This document shows, one piece after another, positions 12,950 through 24,926 of a stretch of 64,000 bases of DNA. Position 1 is the stretch's first letter. Every line of letters begins with the position of its first letter. A program made the position numbers and the translations under genes. Source of the stretch: Bisporella sp. PMI_857 (taxonomy: Eukaryota; Ascomycota; Leotiomycetes; Helotiales; Helotiaceae). The notes under the pieces are model-generated. The model saw only the letters and a program-made list of their open reading frames with translations, did not search any database and had not been told where the DNA came from. The stretch covers positions 62,001 to 126,000 of the forward strand of contig JAJSPD010000064.1 of the NCBI GenBank assembly GCA_021307315.1. The letters are read 5' to 3'.

Positions 12950-13570
12950 ATGGCTGTAGCCAAAACTATGGATGCCGACAAAATCAGCAACGATATCGAT
13001 AATTTGCTAGAGCGATATTTACACCTGGCGGACCAATACCAGGCTCTCCGCGAACAGCTGAATGCTAGCCAGTCCACCTTCTACCAATACCTTACCAAGG
13101 CAAATCTCGATCCTAATCGTGGAATATTGAACTACGGGCAGGATAGGTATGATGGTCGGATGCAAGCTATAAAGCTATGCCATATAAAGCAGAAAGACGA
13201 GGAAATCAAAGAGACAGAAAACAGCACTGAAGTACCAAAAACGGCAGTCAGATTCAGGGTGAAAGACCCCGAGGATGAGCGAAAAGACCCAATCAAGATG
13301 TTTGCGGCTCTACCACCCGCCTCGTTACGATCCGCCCAAGCCGAGTCGAGCAACATACTGAAATTGGCAATTCGCCTCGTCGAAGTAGATAGTGAAATGA
13401 AGGAGATTGAGATTCGGGTCCGCAGAGGCAGAAAGTACTTGCTGAAGCACCAGGAGGGAGGTCTTTTGAAGGATTCTCATGACGATAAGATAAATCTCCA
13501 TGAGGTTATTGCTGCAGACATTGTGAAGCCCCTCCAAGGACTGGGACTTGAAGCAGAATCGGCCTCTTGA
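12950..13570 (+). CDS. VMA22: Vma22/CCDC115-like V-ATPase assembly factor
   Basis: Proteins of this family act at the endoplasmic reticulum to help assemble the membrane sector of the vacuolar H+-ATPase. The single-exon gene encodes 206 aa from the ATG at 12950. The N-terminal region reads NLLERYLHLADQYQALREQL and is predicted coiled coil, matching the start of the family. The diagnostic motif near residues 105-120 is DPIKMFAALPPASLRSAQ, comparable to the P-L-x-x-F-x-x-L-x-P-x-S-L-R-x-A-Q pattern of CCDC115. A second helical region follows (KLAIRLVEVDSEMKEIEIRV). The match rests on this motif and overall architecture, since these proteins diverge strongly in sequence. The gene is divergent to CDC42. 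Confidence 0.72.
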   Translation: MAVAKTMDADKISNDIDNLLERYLHLADQYQALREQLNASQSTFYQYLTKANLDPNRGILNYGQDRYDGRMQAIKLCHIKQKDEEIKETENSTEVPKTAVRFRVKDPEDERKDPIKMFAALPPASLRSAQAESSNILKLAIRLVEVDSEMKEIEIRVRRGRKYLLKHQEGGLLKDSHDDKINLHEVIAADIVKPLQGLGLEAESAS

Positions 13571-16500
13571 GCAATGATCTATGACTTGGCTTTGCATTGG
13601 CAGACATGTATGCTAGGCCCTATGATTCTATGCAGTTATAGGCTCAATGAGAACTCTCTGCTTGAAGAGATGCCCAATTGTCCCAACCTCAAGGTCCAGA
13701 AACTCTCTTGCATTGATATGCAGGAGACATCTAAGATTCTTTCCTCAAAATGTCCGAGCTTTTGACCTGAATTTCCGTACTTGGAAGTGCAGCATTTCGC
13801 AACCATTACTCAGATGTCCAGCGAATCACGGCGTGGACCCATGGAAGAAGACCTTTGAATAGATGTGAAGGCACTATAACGTGACTTTCACGAGTTGCAT
13901 CTAATGCATAATCCAGGCTCAGTCATACAGCCCTAATATAGAGGCATAAGTTCCATATTCATTTCATGAGTTGCAATCAAGATAAAACATATAGCCCTCT
14001 CCAAGAAGGCTATATGTTTAACCAGCGGTTAGTTGACTGCTTTTAGACTCCTCGATAGGCACAAGAATAGAGTGGAGAAACAGCCAAAGATGTTGTGCTA
14101 AGTAGACACTCCGTCGTTCACCGTACGAATTTCTCTCAGCAAAATAATTAGAAATAAATTAATATATATGTCATACTGTTTGTAATAAGAAACTTTGGAT
14201 TTATTTTAAATGAAAAGGAATTGTGTGACGCTGTTATATCGAAAATAATGCAGTAATACTGCTCCCTCGCTTGCGCACGAGTACCGCAAATATGCTTGTT
14301 TATCAGCTGTGAATATTGCCGCATGCCATGCGCATTTGAAATGTATTGGTAACGAAATTGGCTTTGGCAACAGGACAGAGACAAATGAATTACGTAGTTC
14401 TGCTTTACTTTTAGGCACAAAAGGCTTTTGCAGGCTCAACATTTAGAAAGACATAACAAAGCTTTACCTCACACTCAACACACACCTTAGCACTACCAGA
14501 CCAAATTTTAACAGCCAGATCTATGGGAGAAAAAGCTGGGCTCAACAACCCTGTTCTATTATAGTTTGATCGATAGCAGGACATGATCAGGTAACTGAAA
14601 CTGACGCCCTCTTCCCTCTTTTCGCCGCAATCAATTTTAAAAAAAAAATCGCACAGTGAGGGGCCCGAAATGTTGGAACTCAAATCTCACGTCCTGGTTG
14701 ACAATATATAACCACGCCTCTTCGGAATTTGTCTGACAGGTTTCTAACATCCGAGGTTCCATCAGGCCATATGGAGAGGTGTGTTGGACCCCTCCGTATC
14801 TGGAAATCCTTAAAATTAGGCCGTCAACATATATGCTGCGACTCTATGAGCTAGTGTTTATTGTCCCTCATGTTGGATGCGTGATATTTTGTTCACTTTC
14901 ATGTTTCAAAGCATGCCTTCTTTGAGGTTGTTGTCACCACCATTTCCATTATTGTTTGAGACGCATCAAAGTTCATTATCTTCTACCTTTTAAAAGAAAT
15001 GACCCAGGATATGCAGTCAGAAATGCCATCCTGTTCTTGAATCAAAATTGACAATCTGCGTTAGGGTCCTCCTTTCAGAAAGCAGCCAGTTTGAGGAATG
15101 TCAGTTTAGGGTGAGCCTGTTGTCATTTTGCAAGGACACTTTCACCAAAATTATTCATATCATACGCTTCAAATCTTTGATTGATAAGGTTTTGCTGGGG
15201 AAAATTAGTCCCAATCGCCAAGAGCTATTATGGCTTTGTCGTGCAAATGGTAAATTGATATAACTTGAGCTTTTGCATGGTTGGGTTTTGTATCCTGCTC
15301 AATTACCATGCTTACACTCGTTTCTCGTTGGCCTTGACACATTCTCAAATGCCGCTAGTCTACCCATCTAGGTGTGAGATATGGATCTCTTGTAAAGAAA
15401 TATAAGTTAGAAGCTACGTTGAGGAAAGCGGTCTCGATTCCTTGATTCCTTGATTATCCTATGTTTAGGCGTTAGATGATTGGTTGTTTTTCTCATGCCT
15501 CATTGTGGTGATCCGTTTGATAGAACATTGTTGTTATTTGTGTCTTTGTTGTCAATTCTGAAGAAATATCATATAAAATTCAGTCTTTTCTTGACTTGCA
15601 GCACACAGAACAGATTTCTTAGTCCATGAGGACATTCTTGGAATGTGTCGTCTGACCGAGAGCTTTGTAAGGCATGCAAATCTTGGAGAGGGTTGGATCC
15701 TGCATTTCTACCATAGTGGTGAGCAAGCTCTAATATCCCTTGCAGAGTCTGAGTTCTTTCATACTTGTTATTCCACTTTCTATTAAACTAAAGCTCCATA
15801 TTTCAAAAACGGCAGGTAGAGATAACAGAAGAGGCTCAAAACTTGGCCCATTTATTTTCAAAGAGATGAAGATGACGTGCCACCTTAAAGCATATTTCCG
15901 CACACTCCTCATTCTATAGATACCTCTATCATTTATGAAAAACGAATTGTTTATTCCTTAATACAAAATAATCATATGAAGGTATGCAAAGCAAACATAA
16001 TTGGTAAGGAGGCCGAGCAAGAAAGCTCAAGTATATCCTCACCAAACTACAGGATCCAAGATATGGAAATGCACTAATGGGCCGCCAAATGCTCTAAACC
16101 ATATTTTAGTGCTCTTTCATTCGACAGGGTAAGATGCTCCTTCCAGCAAGTTGATAGCTCTTGTTTGCTTCCATATATTTAGTACATTTTGCTTGTGACC
16201 CAATTTTGGCTACTTTATATCGTTGCTATCAGCCATTTCTGGACTGATCAACCGCACTGTATCTAGACTCTCCAAGATCAGATGCTGGCAAAGAGTGAGC
16301 CAGCGTAGCCTACTGTTAGAACTCCCGTTGAGCGGGATAATCCGTGGAAGTAGGCTGGCACAAGAACTTCGCCAGAGTGAATTAATAATACTATATATCT
16401 GAATTTTTCATATGTTTAAGTTGGATAGGCACCACGTAAAAGCCTGAAGCCGATGCCACGTGGGTATCTGCAAAATGCTCAGTTTATTTGTTGCATCCAC

Positions 16501-16825
16501 TGCCTCCTATACAGGGTACGGAACGGCACTTGAAGCGAGCCAAAGAAAACGAGGCTAATTTTACCACGGGGTAGTTAGCGTCTTCAACCGGACCACTGTA
16601 CAATGCATAGAAGAGGACTCTTACTCTTGTCTTCCTCTACATATCTTTCTTTATTATGACGCGCACCATATCCTTCTCTGATCCCCACGATCGTGCTTTT
16701 TGATCCTCCGAATAAGCGGTTGGGGAGCCTGTGTCAGACTGGTGTTAGCGAATAACCGAATACCCGGCAGCCTTGCCTGACGATAATGTGCAATTGCTCA
16801 ATGTCATAATTCAAAAGGAACAGCT
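13571..16825. other. Gene-poor stretch, 3.25 kb
   Basis: No open frame over about 90 codons and no conserved protein fragment recognised. AT-rich throughout. It contains a 12-bp-arm hairpin at 13985-14019. Upstream elements of the C2H2 gene lie at the right edge. Confidence 0.4.
13985..14019. repeat. Hairpin with perfect 12-bp arms
   Basis: AAACATATAGCC (13985-13996) and GGCTATATGTTT (14008-14019) pair exactly around an 11-nt loop. It lies about 415 bp downstream of the VMA22-like stop codon. It could act as an RNA structure in a long 3' UTR or be a remnant of a small inverted repeat element. Confidence 0.7.
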
Positions 16826-18376
16826 ATGGATGTATCCGATTTAGCCTTCAGACGGGACAAGTTTGACGGTTGGGCATTAAGCTCGCATAGTTGGCCGTGG
16901 GAATTGGATGGTAGGAACACTTACGAGTGTTTCTTCCTATTGTCTGTGCTAAAACTGACAGGTAGAAAGAGATAATCTTACTGTTATTCTCTCGACAACG
17001 CCGGATACAGCTTCGAATACTCCAGCTTCCACAAACTCACTCAGCCTTGCCAGAAGATGCTCCTTTACGGCATCACAAGTAGAAGCGCTTCGCAGTTACA
17101 CGCCCGACGATCGAAAACCACGATTCTCGGGGAAATTGCACAATCCTCAGTTAGAGCTGAATAATCTTAGGAAAATTGGCGATACGGAATTGGCAGGATT
17201 TAGGGATGAGCGGAAACATTGTTCGGCGGGGATAGTTACAGGAGAGTGCCAAGCCATCGCACATGGATGCATAAATCCCGATAATCTAAAGAAGGTGGGG
17301 AGCACATCTTCGGTCGCTCTGTCAATGACTAGCTTTACTTCCACCCACACGCCTAGTACTTCAAGCGTCAACAGTCGAAAATTCCAGCTCGGCGACGAAG
17401 AGGACAACTCCTGCGACGAAGCTAAATGCTGCAGATATTCTAAGCGGCAAAAGAGCAAAAGAGCCGGTTTTGGGGAGCCAGTACGAGAGTTTGCATGCCC
17501 ATATCGCAAACACGACCCTCGAAAATACGAAATACAAAAGTGGAGGAACTGTGCGGTTGCACATTGGAGCTCGGTATCGAGAGTGAAGTTCGTACTCTCA
17601 CAACCGCACTGGAGACTCGGCTGACAGTATATAGAGAACACCTCTATCGGTCCCATATGGTCATAAATTGCACGAGATGCGGTACGACGTTCAAGACGCA
17701 CGAAGACCTTGACTCTCACATGACGAATGCTACACCATGCCTTCTGGCCGTGACAGAGGTGCCAGAAGGGATTACACCACATATTTTAAGGGCTTTGAAG
17801 AGCCGGAAAAAGGCGTACCCCAATCAGCCCGAAGAGGAACGATGGAAGGAAGTCTACAAGATACTCTTCCCCTATGAGGATGTTCCCTCTCCGTGTAAGT
17901 TCCAAATCCAACCATTCGTTTCCTTCTCCCCCACAAAAATTTCTAAAGATAATATAGATTTTGAGCCGGTAGTGGAAGAAACGGTGCGTACACTTGACCT
18001 TGACGATTTTGAAGAATACAGTAGACGAGAAATGCCAAAAATTTTAAAGCCTTTACTTGAAACCAACTTCAGCTTCGGCCTACCCGGTAGCGACAAATGG
18101 AGAAACGAACTCGTGAGCGCGGTCGAGCACTGCCAGTCGAAGATTATTTCGAATTATAGATTACAGTCTGATACACGTCAGTACTTCATTGCTTCCACTA
18201 CTGAATCCACCCCGGACGAGACGCCGGAAGGCCGACCAAAGACCGCTCATTTAGAACACGTACACAGGGGAGAGTTACACATTTGGCGATCAGAAGAAAA
18301 TCATTGGCGCGAGAGCGAAGATTCTTTCGACTTTGAGGGATTATTGCCCTTTGAGCATGACTTACAGCCCCTCTGA
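16826..18376 (+). CDS. Fungal C2H2-like zinc finger protein (FACPY type)
   Basis: Three exons (16826-16910, 16966-17587, 17635-18376) give 1449 nt, 482 aa. The middle carries the hallmark of a family widespread in Pezizomycotina: FACPYRKHDPRKY, then a WRNCA..SSVSRVKEHLYRSH block, then CTRCGTTFKTHEDLDSHM with a following Cys, and finally ALKSRKKAYPNQPEEERWKEVYKILFP. Together these look like two irregular zinc-binding modules. The second intron (17588-17634, donor GTTCGT, acceptor TATAG) falls exactly between RVK and EHLYR; without splicing it there would be two apparently broken frames. The acidic tail has no recognised domain. The function of the family is not established; nucleic-acid binding is inferred from the Cys/His pattern. 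Its 3' end overlaps the convergent DUF6594 gene. Confidence 0.8.
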
Positions 18377-20274
18377 AAATGTGGAGTGGAATAGAGGGCT
18401 GAAACATAAAATAATTGGTGCCATGCTATAGAACATGATAAACTTTGAACCACATCAGAAGCCCTTAAGAAGTTACAGCGCACGTTCCTTGCATATTGCC
18501 CCAAGAATGTCACAAGTACCGCACAATACCTATTGCTTAGTTAGCAAAGACAGCCTCGAATTTAGAGCTCTCGGCAACTCGATCCTTGTCCATATTTTAA
18601 CTTACGCGCAAGTGGCGGCAAACACATTCTCGACCCTTGCTCCAGTGAGAAGAGACATCAGCGCTGCGAAACTCAAGACAAATACCAGCACCATGATTGA
18701 AGTTGCTTTCTTACTCAGTTCAGTCAAAAAGAGCAAGAAGACCGGGATAAGAACGATTGTGACGGCCATGCAGACCGCCATGATCTTTCCAACGCGAGCT
18801 ATTTTGTCAGTGGAGAAGAAGTAGACATGCTGATCCTGGATACCAGGCGCTTCATCCTCGTCTCTTAGGAATTGCTACATATGAATCGTCAGTCAGTGAC
18901 TTATTCGAAGCACTCCAGGTCCTCTCGGAAGTACACCATGGGGATTCCTTGTCTCGCAACTTTTGTGAACATTGACGACGAAAAGGTATTGCCGAGCTTA
19001 CCTGGAAGCGAGAACCCGGCCAGCGGTCCAAGCATGACTTAACGGCGTCTTCGAATTTGTTCTCAGGTTGATTTGCCAAGGAGACAAAATCATCGCAGTG
19101 GTAGACGAAATCGTAGTGGCCGCGGTAAAGGGGTTTGTGCTTGTAAATCCAATTGAAGAGACTGAGATGATCGCGAACACGCGCGGGTTTCAAAGACTGC
19201 ATCTTGGCGCATTTAAGTGCGAGATCGTCTACAGTGGGAAATTTCAATGTTAGTCAGAGTTCCTTGCCAAATTTTGTAAACATGTAGGTCACAGAATCTT
19301 TTTAGACCAGTCTTTACCGTACCATATTCGGAGACCTTTAGCTTCAGTTGATCGATTAGTTCTTTCTGCGCCGTGTCACACCCTTCAAATTGTCCAATCC
19401 CGCGCAATCGAGGCACCATACTTGTCTTAGAATCGACTTCGTCTAGCTCAGTGAGTTGTCTCTCTAGGGATGTGATCTCACATGATAAGTGGAGCAAGAG
19501 TCGAGCATGGACCGTGCCGAACCGGCGTGTGATTGCAACGCTCTCTGCACTATTCTGGAAGGCGGCAAGTCGTGGAAACCCGAGTGGATAGCTTTCGTCT
19601 AGAGACAAGGAATTAGCTTTCCAACGTGAGTGATCTTGTTAGGTATCCAAATTCAGGTAAGGGCGTGGTTTGAGCCAAGATATCATTTCAGAGAATGAAA
19701 GAGTTTTCCTCCACTGACAATGTCTTCTAATAAATCTATCATATCCCGTATCCACGACATTCGAATTGCCGGTAGAGCCTGGGCCTTTTTCAGAAGTCCT
19801 GGTGTCGCTAGAAGTTGTCCCACGGTCTTCAGAACTAGTAAAACTTTTTGTAGGGTTTATAGTGATTGTTGGTTCTGTGAGATACATCAGTACATAGTTC
19901 ATAGAAAGCAAAATAGCATCTTTTGTCCTTCGACCTTTGATAATCTCACGCAGTTCTTGCCCAATCGAACTTTTGATCCGTGTCTCAACCTCTGCATATC
20001 GATCAACTCCAGTGGTAGACGCCTGTTGCGTTACAGGATCAAGCTCGGGATTGGCGGCTGGCTTATTTGTCGTAGAAGTCCTCTTCATCCTGTCTGGATT
20101 AATCAAGGACGTATGGATCCCCTTTTCTGCGGCATCTATGTCAGCTGTGAATGGAGAAGAGCCACATCTTCGGTTTGTTGTAACTGTTGGTAGCACAGCT
20201 ATGGCTATAGGCAGCCTCTCCAAAGGGACAAGGCTGGGCGCCAACATCGTCGCACCATTCGTTGAACCTGCCAT
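18301..20274 (-). CDS. DUF6594-family membrane protein
   Basis: Five exons (19719-20274, 19308-19598, 19002-19228, 18606-18874, 18301-18529) give 1572 nt in frame, 523 aa. The N-terminal 185 residues are low in hydrophobicity and Ser/Thr-rich. The DUF6594 domain begins at YPLGFPRLAAFQNS and continues through RLLLHLSCEITSLERQL, SLFNWIYKHKPL and DQHVYFFSTDKIARVGKIM. Two membrane helices follow: MAVCMAVTIVLIPVFLLFL and SIMVLVFVLSFAALMSLL, ending near ARVENVFAATCAYCAVLV. Intron 1 (19599-19718, donor GTCAGT) removes an in-frame TAA at 19639-19641. The last exon runs beyond the usual family end and overlaps the C2H2 gene by 76 nt, so the true stop may be earlier. The family has no assigned function. 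Confidence 0.78.
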
Positions 20275-22972
20275 CTAGAGAAGAAAAATACAGCGCAATA
20301 GCAGAGGGAAGAGACGAGGCTCTGCGCTGCTACCTTGCAGCAGAATGAATAACATCTTCGCAGAAGATATGGCTGCCAGCCTGCCTTATATGCTCAATTC
20401 TAGGTGATGGCAGATAGCACATTTCCCAGCGTCAGCGCATGTTGCAGATTCTTGGGCTGACTTTGCTTGCCCGATATGTAGTGTTGATAGATAGAGCCTT
20501 ATGGACCTGGCGAGTTGCGTATCGTTCTTCGACAGGGTTGGGGGAATTGAAGCGCAATTGGGACGCCAAAAAATTTACGCGATGAGGTTGAGATTGCGGA
20601 GGTGTGGTGGAGAGAGACATCATAAGGTGAAAATGGAGCAATGGGCTGTAGCTGCCTATCTTACCTGGGATGTGTAGTGATGTGGTAGGATGATGGATAT
20701 AAGGATTGGCTGAATTGGCGGAATTGGCATCGAAGATTGGCTTATGAGGCTGCGGCGATGTTGGAGGGGTTGTGGCGGCCGTTAATCCAACCGCATGTTG
20801 TGCAGGAACGTCTTAAGTTTAGATGAATTTGAAGTGAACATGGAAATCTTTTGGACTTCGGACTGTCGACAAGGGGGGGTCATAAAGTATTTCACACGTT
20901 GGCCTGGCGCTGCAAGAACTCGTAAAACATCGGGACTGATAACATGCTGTGCTGCAGTAATGGGAAGGTGCAGTAGCTTCACTTGACGGCTTGCATGATA
21001 GCCAGAAATTGCTAAGACTAACATAGGTAGTCAACAATGGCGCTGAGCAAAGTCAGCATTTGAGCAGAGGAAGATGCAGTAACTTGATTCACGGTTCATA
21101 AAAACCAATAATTCCAAAGGGCGAAAAAACAGACAACGATCTAGGCGCAAGACTATCGAGGATATAATACCATAATAGACATTTCAGTTCCTGTCACCAA
21201 AGTCGAGGTTGTATTTTGTAAGATCATGAACATAGTAGTAATACAATCCCCAATGTGGTATATCAACTTATTCCACCCCCCCTCGCTCCCTTGGGTAAAT
21301 AGTAACGTCGTTCATCTCCTCTCGCAAGTGATATTCTCTCTTCTATTCTTCATTGCTAACCAGCACAATCGCAATCGGAAGACGCCGATCTCTTCGAGAA
21401 TAATCGGCGCGAACGCGCAACACAAAGCTGGTGGAAGCAAGGTGATAAACCCAGGCGTGAGGGAAGAAGGGAGTTCACTGCTTGTTTGTCGAGTTTGTGG
21501 AGGTTGCAGAGGCTTGAATAGGAGGGGGGTCCTCGTCCTTCAAATAATTAGCACTATGCTATGGAGAATAATAAATTGCTATGGAGTGAAATTCACTGGT
21601 TTAGGATTCGGAGATGGTTTCACTACAACGTGCTTCTCCCTTGCGTTGACCATAATTAATCCTTTGACTGCCATATTCGTCGCCGCAAAACTTGAACCTT
21701 TTTTTGTGTGGTCTTAATGAACACTGATGCGTTGTGCAGGAAAGGATATGGCAAAAAGAAGAAAGGTGAAGAAGCTGAAGAATTGAAGAGAAACACAAGG
21801 TTAGAGAGAGGCCACCCGGCAGCGACAATAAAGCGCAGTGTCGAAGACCTCTCGGGAACTAGGGACCATAGGTGTCATGGTATTATGCCTCCGCGTTGTG
21901 TCCAAACACTAAATTGGTGGTTTCATCCAACCAGACTGGAGATAACACGGATCCCGCTGCAGTAGTTGCGGTCCATGTTTATCGCACTACGATTGCCCTG
22001 AATTAACTAAGTCTAGGGCACCCAAAAGATCATCATTCAGAAATCGAGCAGATTCCCTCTCAACTCCCTGAAGAATTCAGTCAGAAGTCCGCGACCTACT
22101 CATCAATATGGCGTGAGAGGCCTAACAAAGCGGCATGCATGCTCTGTTCCACGTTCCACAGAACATTCGCTGGGACAAAGGTAGAGCGGCCGCCACTGAG
22201 ACATAAAATATCTATAGGAGCCAAAAAGATTGGCGTGTGTTGCGATCCGATTCGCGTACTTAAGCCCACATCAGACCAGCCATGCTTGGTTTGAGTAAGC
22301 GGCATTTTGTGTTACCCACTTCTGTGCCTTCCTTTCCCCTCCCCTCCGCCCCGGGGCGTTCCCTCCCCCATCTGAGAAATAAACTGTATATCCCACAGTT
22401 CAGATCGACAGAGGGGCGAGACGCAGAGAGGGAGAGAGAGGAAAGAGGAAACTATACAAATAATTACGCTGGTTAGTTATGTCTGAAGTTGAAAAAAATA
22501 AAAATTGAAAAAAAAGTGAAAAAAAGTGCTATGAGAACAAGCAAGTACGTTACATCGTATATAACGTTAGGGTGTTTTTGTTTTGTTCCTGCATATTTTA
22601 TTTATCTGGTATATGCAAGGAGTGAAGTGCGGAGTGTGAAGGGTAAAAGTGGAGCTCAATATAAATGAATAGTAGCTGAAAGTCCGAAATAGGGCTTAAA
22701 GAGAACCACAATTTTGTCACTTTCAGGACTTTGCTCTCCCGCTCAAGACATCTAAGGCCGAATTTTAACATTTAAAAATATAAAATAAAGTTGAAGGCTG
22801 AATTTGAACATAAATAGCTATGTTGATCCATTTCGAAGTCGAGTGGGAAATGGTTGATATTGTATAAAGGGGAACCTTTGATACTAATGTTAAAGGACAG
22901 TTGTTTGTACAACTCAACAGAATAGCTTGCCACATTCGCGATTGACGGAGGTCATATGCTTCTTGTAACTAG

Positions 22973-22995
22973 GTTATTCGCACGCTGCGAATAAC
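22973..22995. repeat. Perfect 10-bp-arm palindrome
   Basis: GTTATTCGCA (22973-22982) and TGCGAATAAC (22986-22995) are exact inverted repeats with a 3-nt loop. Directly to the right, AACTTT and AAAGTT flank a purine-rich AAGCGAAGCG core. Confidence 0.65.
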
Positions 22996-23300
22996 TTTGA
23001 AAGCGAAGCGAAAGTTAAGAGCCAACCAGAGAGGCGATAGCAAAATTAATTATCCGATCATGTAACAAACTCCCGTACCATGATAAATGAAAGCTACTTT
23101 ACACCTTATTTTAAAAACAATAGAAGATAGATATTTTCTAACCGAAACGTGACACATCCAATTTGTTTATACTTTCACTTTAGTTATATTAAAGTTACGG
23201 GATTTCTTGCGACAAAAGATAAAGAAGGTAAGCGGGTAGTTCTTACATTTTTACAGTTTTAAATGGTGAGACCTTGAAAGACATGCATACAGCCGGCTGG

Positions 23301-23612
23301 CCAATTGGCGAGTGATACACGACCTCCCCCCCCCTTGTCTTTCTTCAACTTCCAACTTCAACTTCGACTTTTTGTTAAAATATATACTAATATAGGGGGT
23401 CAGACACTCCTCAAACCCCCCGAAACTAACCTTAACCATAACTACTAACCCCAACCATTGACTTTATTTATTTATCAGTTGAAATTGTAGCTTTTTTTTA
23501 AAAAAGAATCACATGACAATTTTCAAAATCACAAGAAAACTGGGGAAAAAGACAAGGGGGAGGGAGGTCGTGTAGTGAAGGGGGAAGGTCGTGTATCGCT
23601 CGCCGGCCAATT
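23301..23612. mobile_element. MITE-like element with imperfect terminal inverted repeats
   Basis: The left end, about 23303-23343, reads AATTGGCGAGTGATACACG, then ACCT, a C9 run and TTGTCTTT. The reverse complement of the right end (about 23550-23612) reads AATTGGCCGGCGAGCGATAC, then ACGACCT, with a second tandem ACACGACCT copy before TCCCCCTTGTCTTT. The roughly 200-bp interior has no coding capacity. ACATGCATACA occurs on both sides at 23281-23291 and 23710-23720 and might be a target duplication of a larger unit. Class is uncertain; a decayed non-autonomous DNA element is the simplest reading. Confidence 0.5.
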
Positions 23613-23648
23613 AAGCATTGGAGGTTGTGGAAGCCTCAGCATTATGAA

Positions 23649-23671
23649 ACGTATAACGTATAACGTATAAC
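23649..23671. repeat. Tandem heptamer ACGTATA, about 3.3 copies
   Basis: Three exact head-to-tail copies of ACGTATA followed by AC, just right of the inverted-repeat element. Confidence 0.75.
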
Positions 23672-24926
23672 CCATGCAGTGATATCCATGGTTTGTTGTA
23701 CTATTTGCCACATGCATACAACTAACTATTCAAATAAAAATTTTGGTTGGGGGGGGGGAAGGGAGTTTAATTAAAATTATAATTAGCTTTAAATACTGTG
23801 TTTTCAAAGCAGCCAAAATAAAGCTAACTATAAGGAATCCCGGAAAATACTTGGCGGGTAAGCATCATTAAGCTTATAAACTCTAAAATAACACCACTAT
23901 GCATATAGCGCAAAACATGCATGCGCTAACATCACGCTGACAGATATCTCCGTACCTTGCCAATGGCGTGAGTCACGAGTATCGGAGTGGTGCATGCACT
24001 TCGCACAACGGGCGTGTCTTACACAAACGGCCCACAGCGTTATAGCGTGTTGATCATTTGCTGGCTGAGCTTCCGACGGAAAGTTAAACTGTGCCAGCAC
24101 TCTAGAATGCGGCGAGGAATACAATACGGCAAAACATGGTCATTATCTTTTTTGGACGACCGGGCCGGTCTCGGATCAATGACATATACATACTCCTACA
24201 AACCCTCGAGCTATAGGAATATGGGCGGTTATAGCCATAAAGGGCTCCGATTAGGGATGCAGACGGTGCGAGGGATTGAATGCGTTGCTGGGTTTTTCTG
24301 GGGGTTGGAGGAGTTCCATTAAGCTTGTATTGGCAAAGAAAAGTCGCCAGTCGGAACATTCAATCATGTCTGACACGTTTAAAATAAAAACAAGCCAGAC
24401 TTAATCTCATTAATTCAGTGAATCATAGTTCTGTGGAAACGGATCATGTGAGAAGGGTCAAATAACAGAATACAGAAGCTGAAAACCAAGGATGGAAGCA
24501 TGGCTGGTGTTACTAAGCGGCAGACGCCTTAACTACATTGGAACCAAAGCCAAATACTGCCCATCATTCATGGCGAGTGCTAGAACCCGGCTCTTCCACT
24601 ATGCTTAATTATAGACACAGTTTTAAAATTGCTAATGCCTCTAGCTAGATGGAAGGGCGCAGTGTCGAGTCTTTTAGGCTAGCGATGCTTTTCTCGACAT
24701 GTAGCACAATCATTTGTACTCAAGGTATTTGGATCTTAGGAGTCATCAGCAGAGACTATGCCCTTAATTACCTACTTGTCTAGATGGTGACTTCTGAGTG
24801 CGTAAGGGGTACAGATTCCTGAGCCGGGAGCTTCTTTTCAGCTATGCGTCAATGTACCATATTAGGAACGCCTTCCATGACAAGACCTGGGCCATGTAAC
24901 ACCGACCATAGTTGTTGAAATGATGG

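Larger units (their letters stand above)
20275..24926. other. Gene-poor 4.6 kb block
   Basis: No gene recognised; open frames are short and scattered. Composition is AT-rich at about 22.5-24 kb with homopolymer runs. It holds a 10-bp-arm palindrome, an inverted-repeat element at 23301-23612, a heptamer tandem repeat, and a tRNA-like fragment near 24490-24560 described in the findings. Confidence 0.4.

Noticed and set aside
17147..17782. 211-codon minus-strand frame
   Set aside because: Antisense shadow of the C2H2 gene, whose spliced product matches a known family.
19639..19641. TAA in the DUF6594 gene as evidence of a pseudogene
   Set aside because: A phase-consistent 120-nt intron with a branch-like GCTAAT explains it, and the rest of the gene is intact.
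19720..20193. 157-codon plus-strand frame
   Set aside because: Antisense to the Ser/Thr-rich first exon of the DUF6594 gene; composition is that of a shadow frame.
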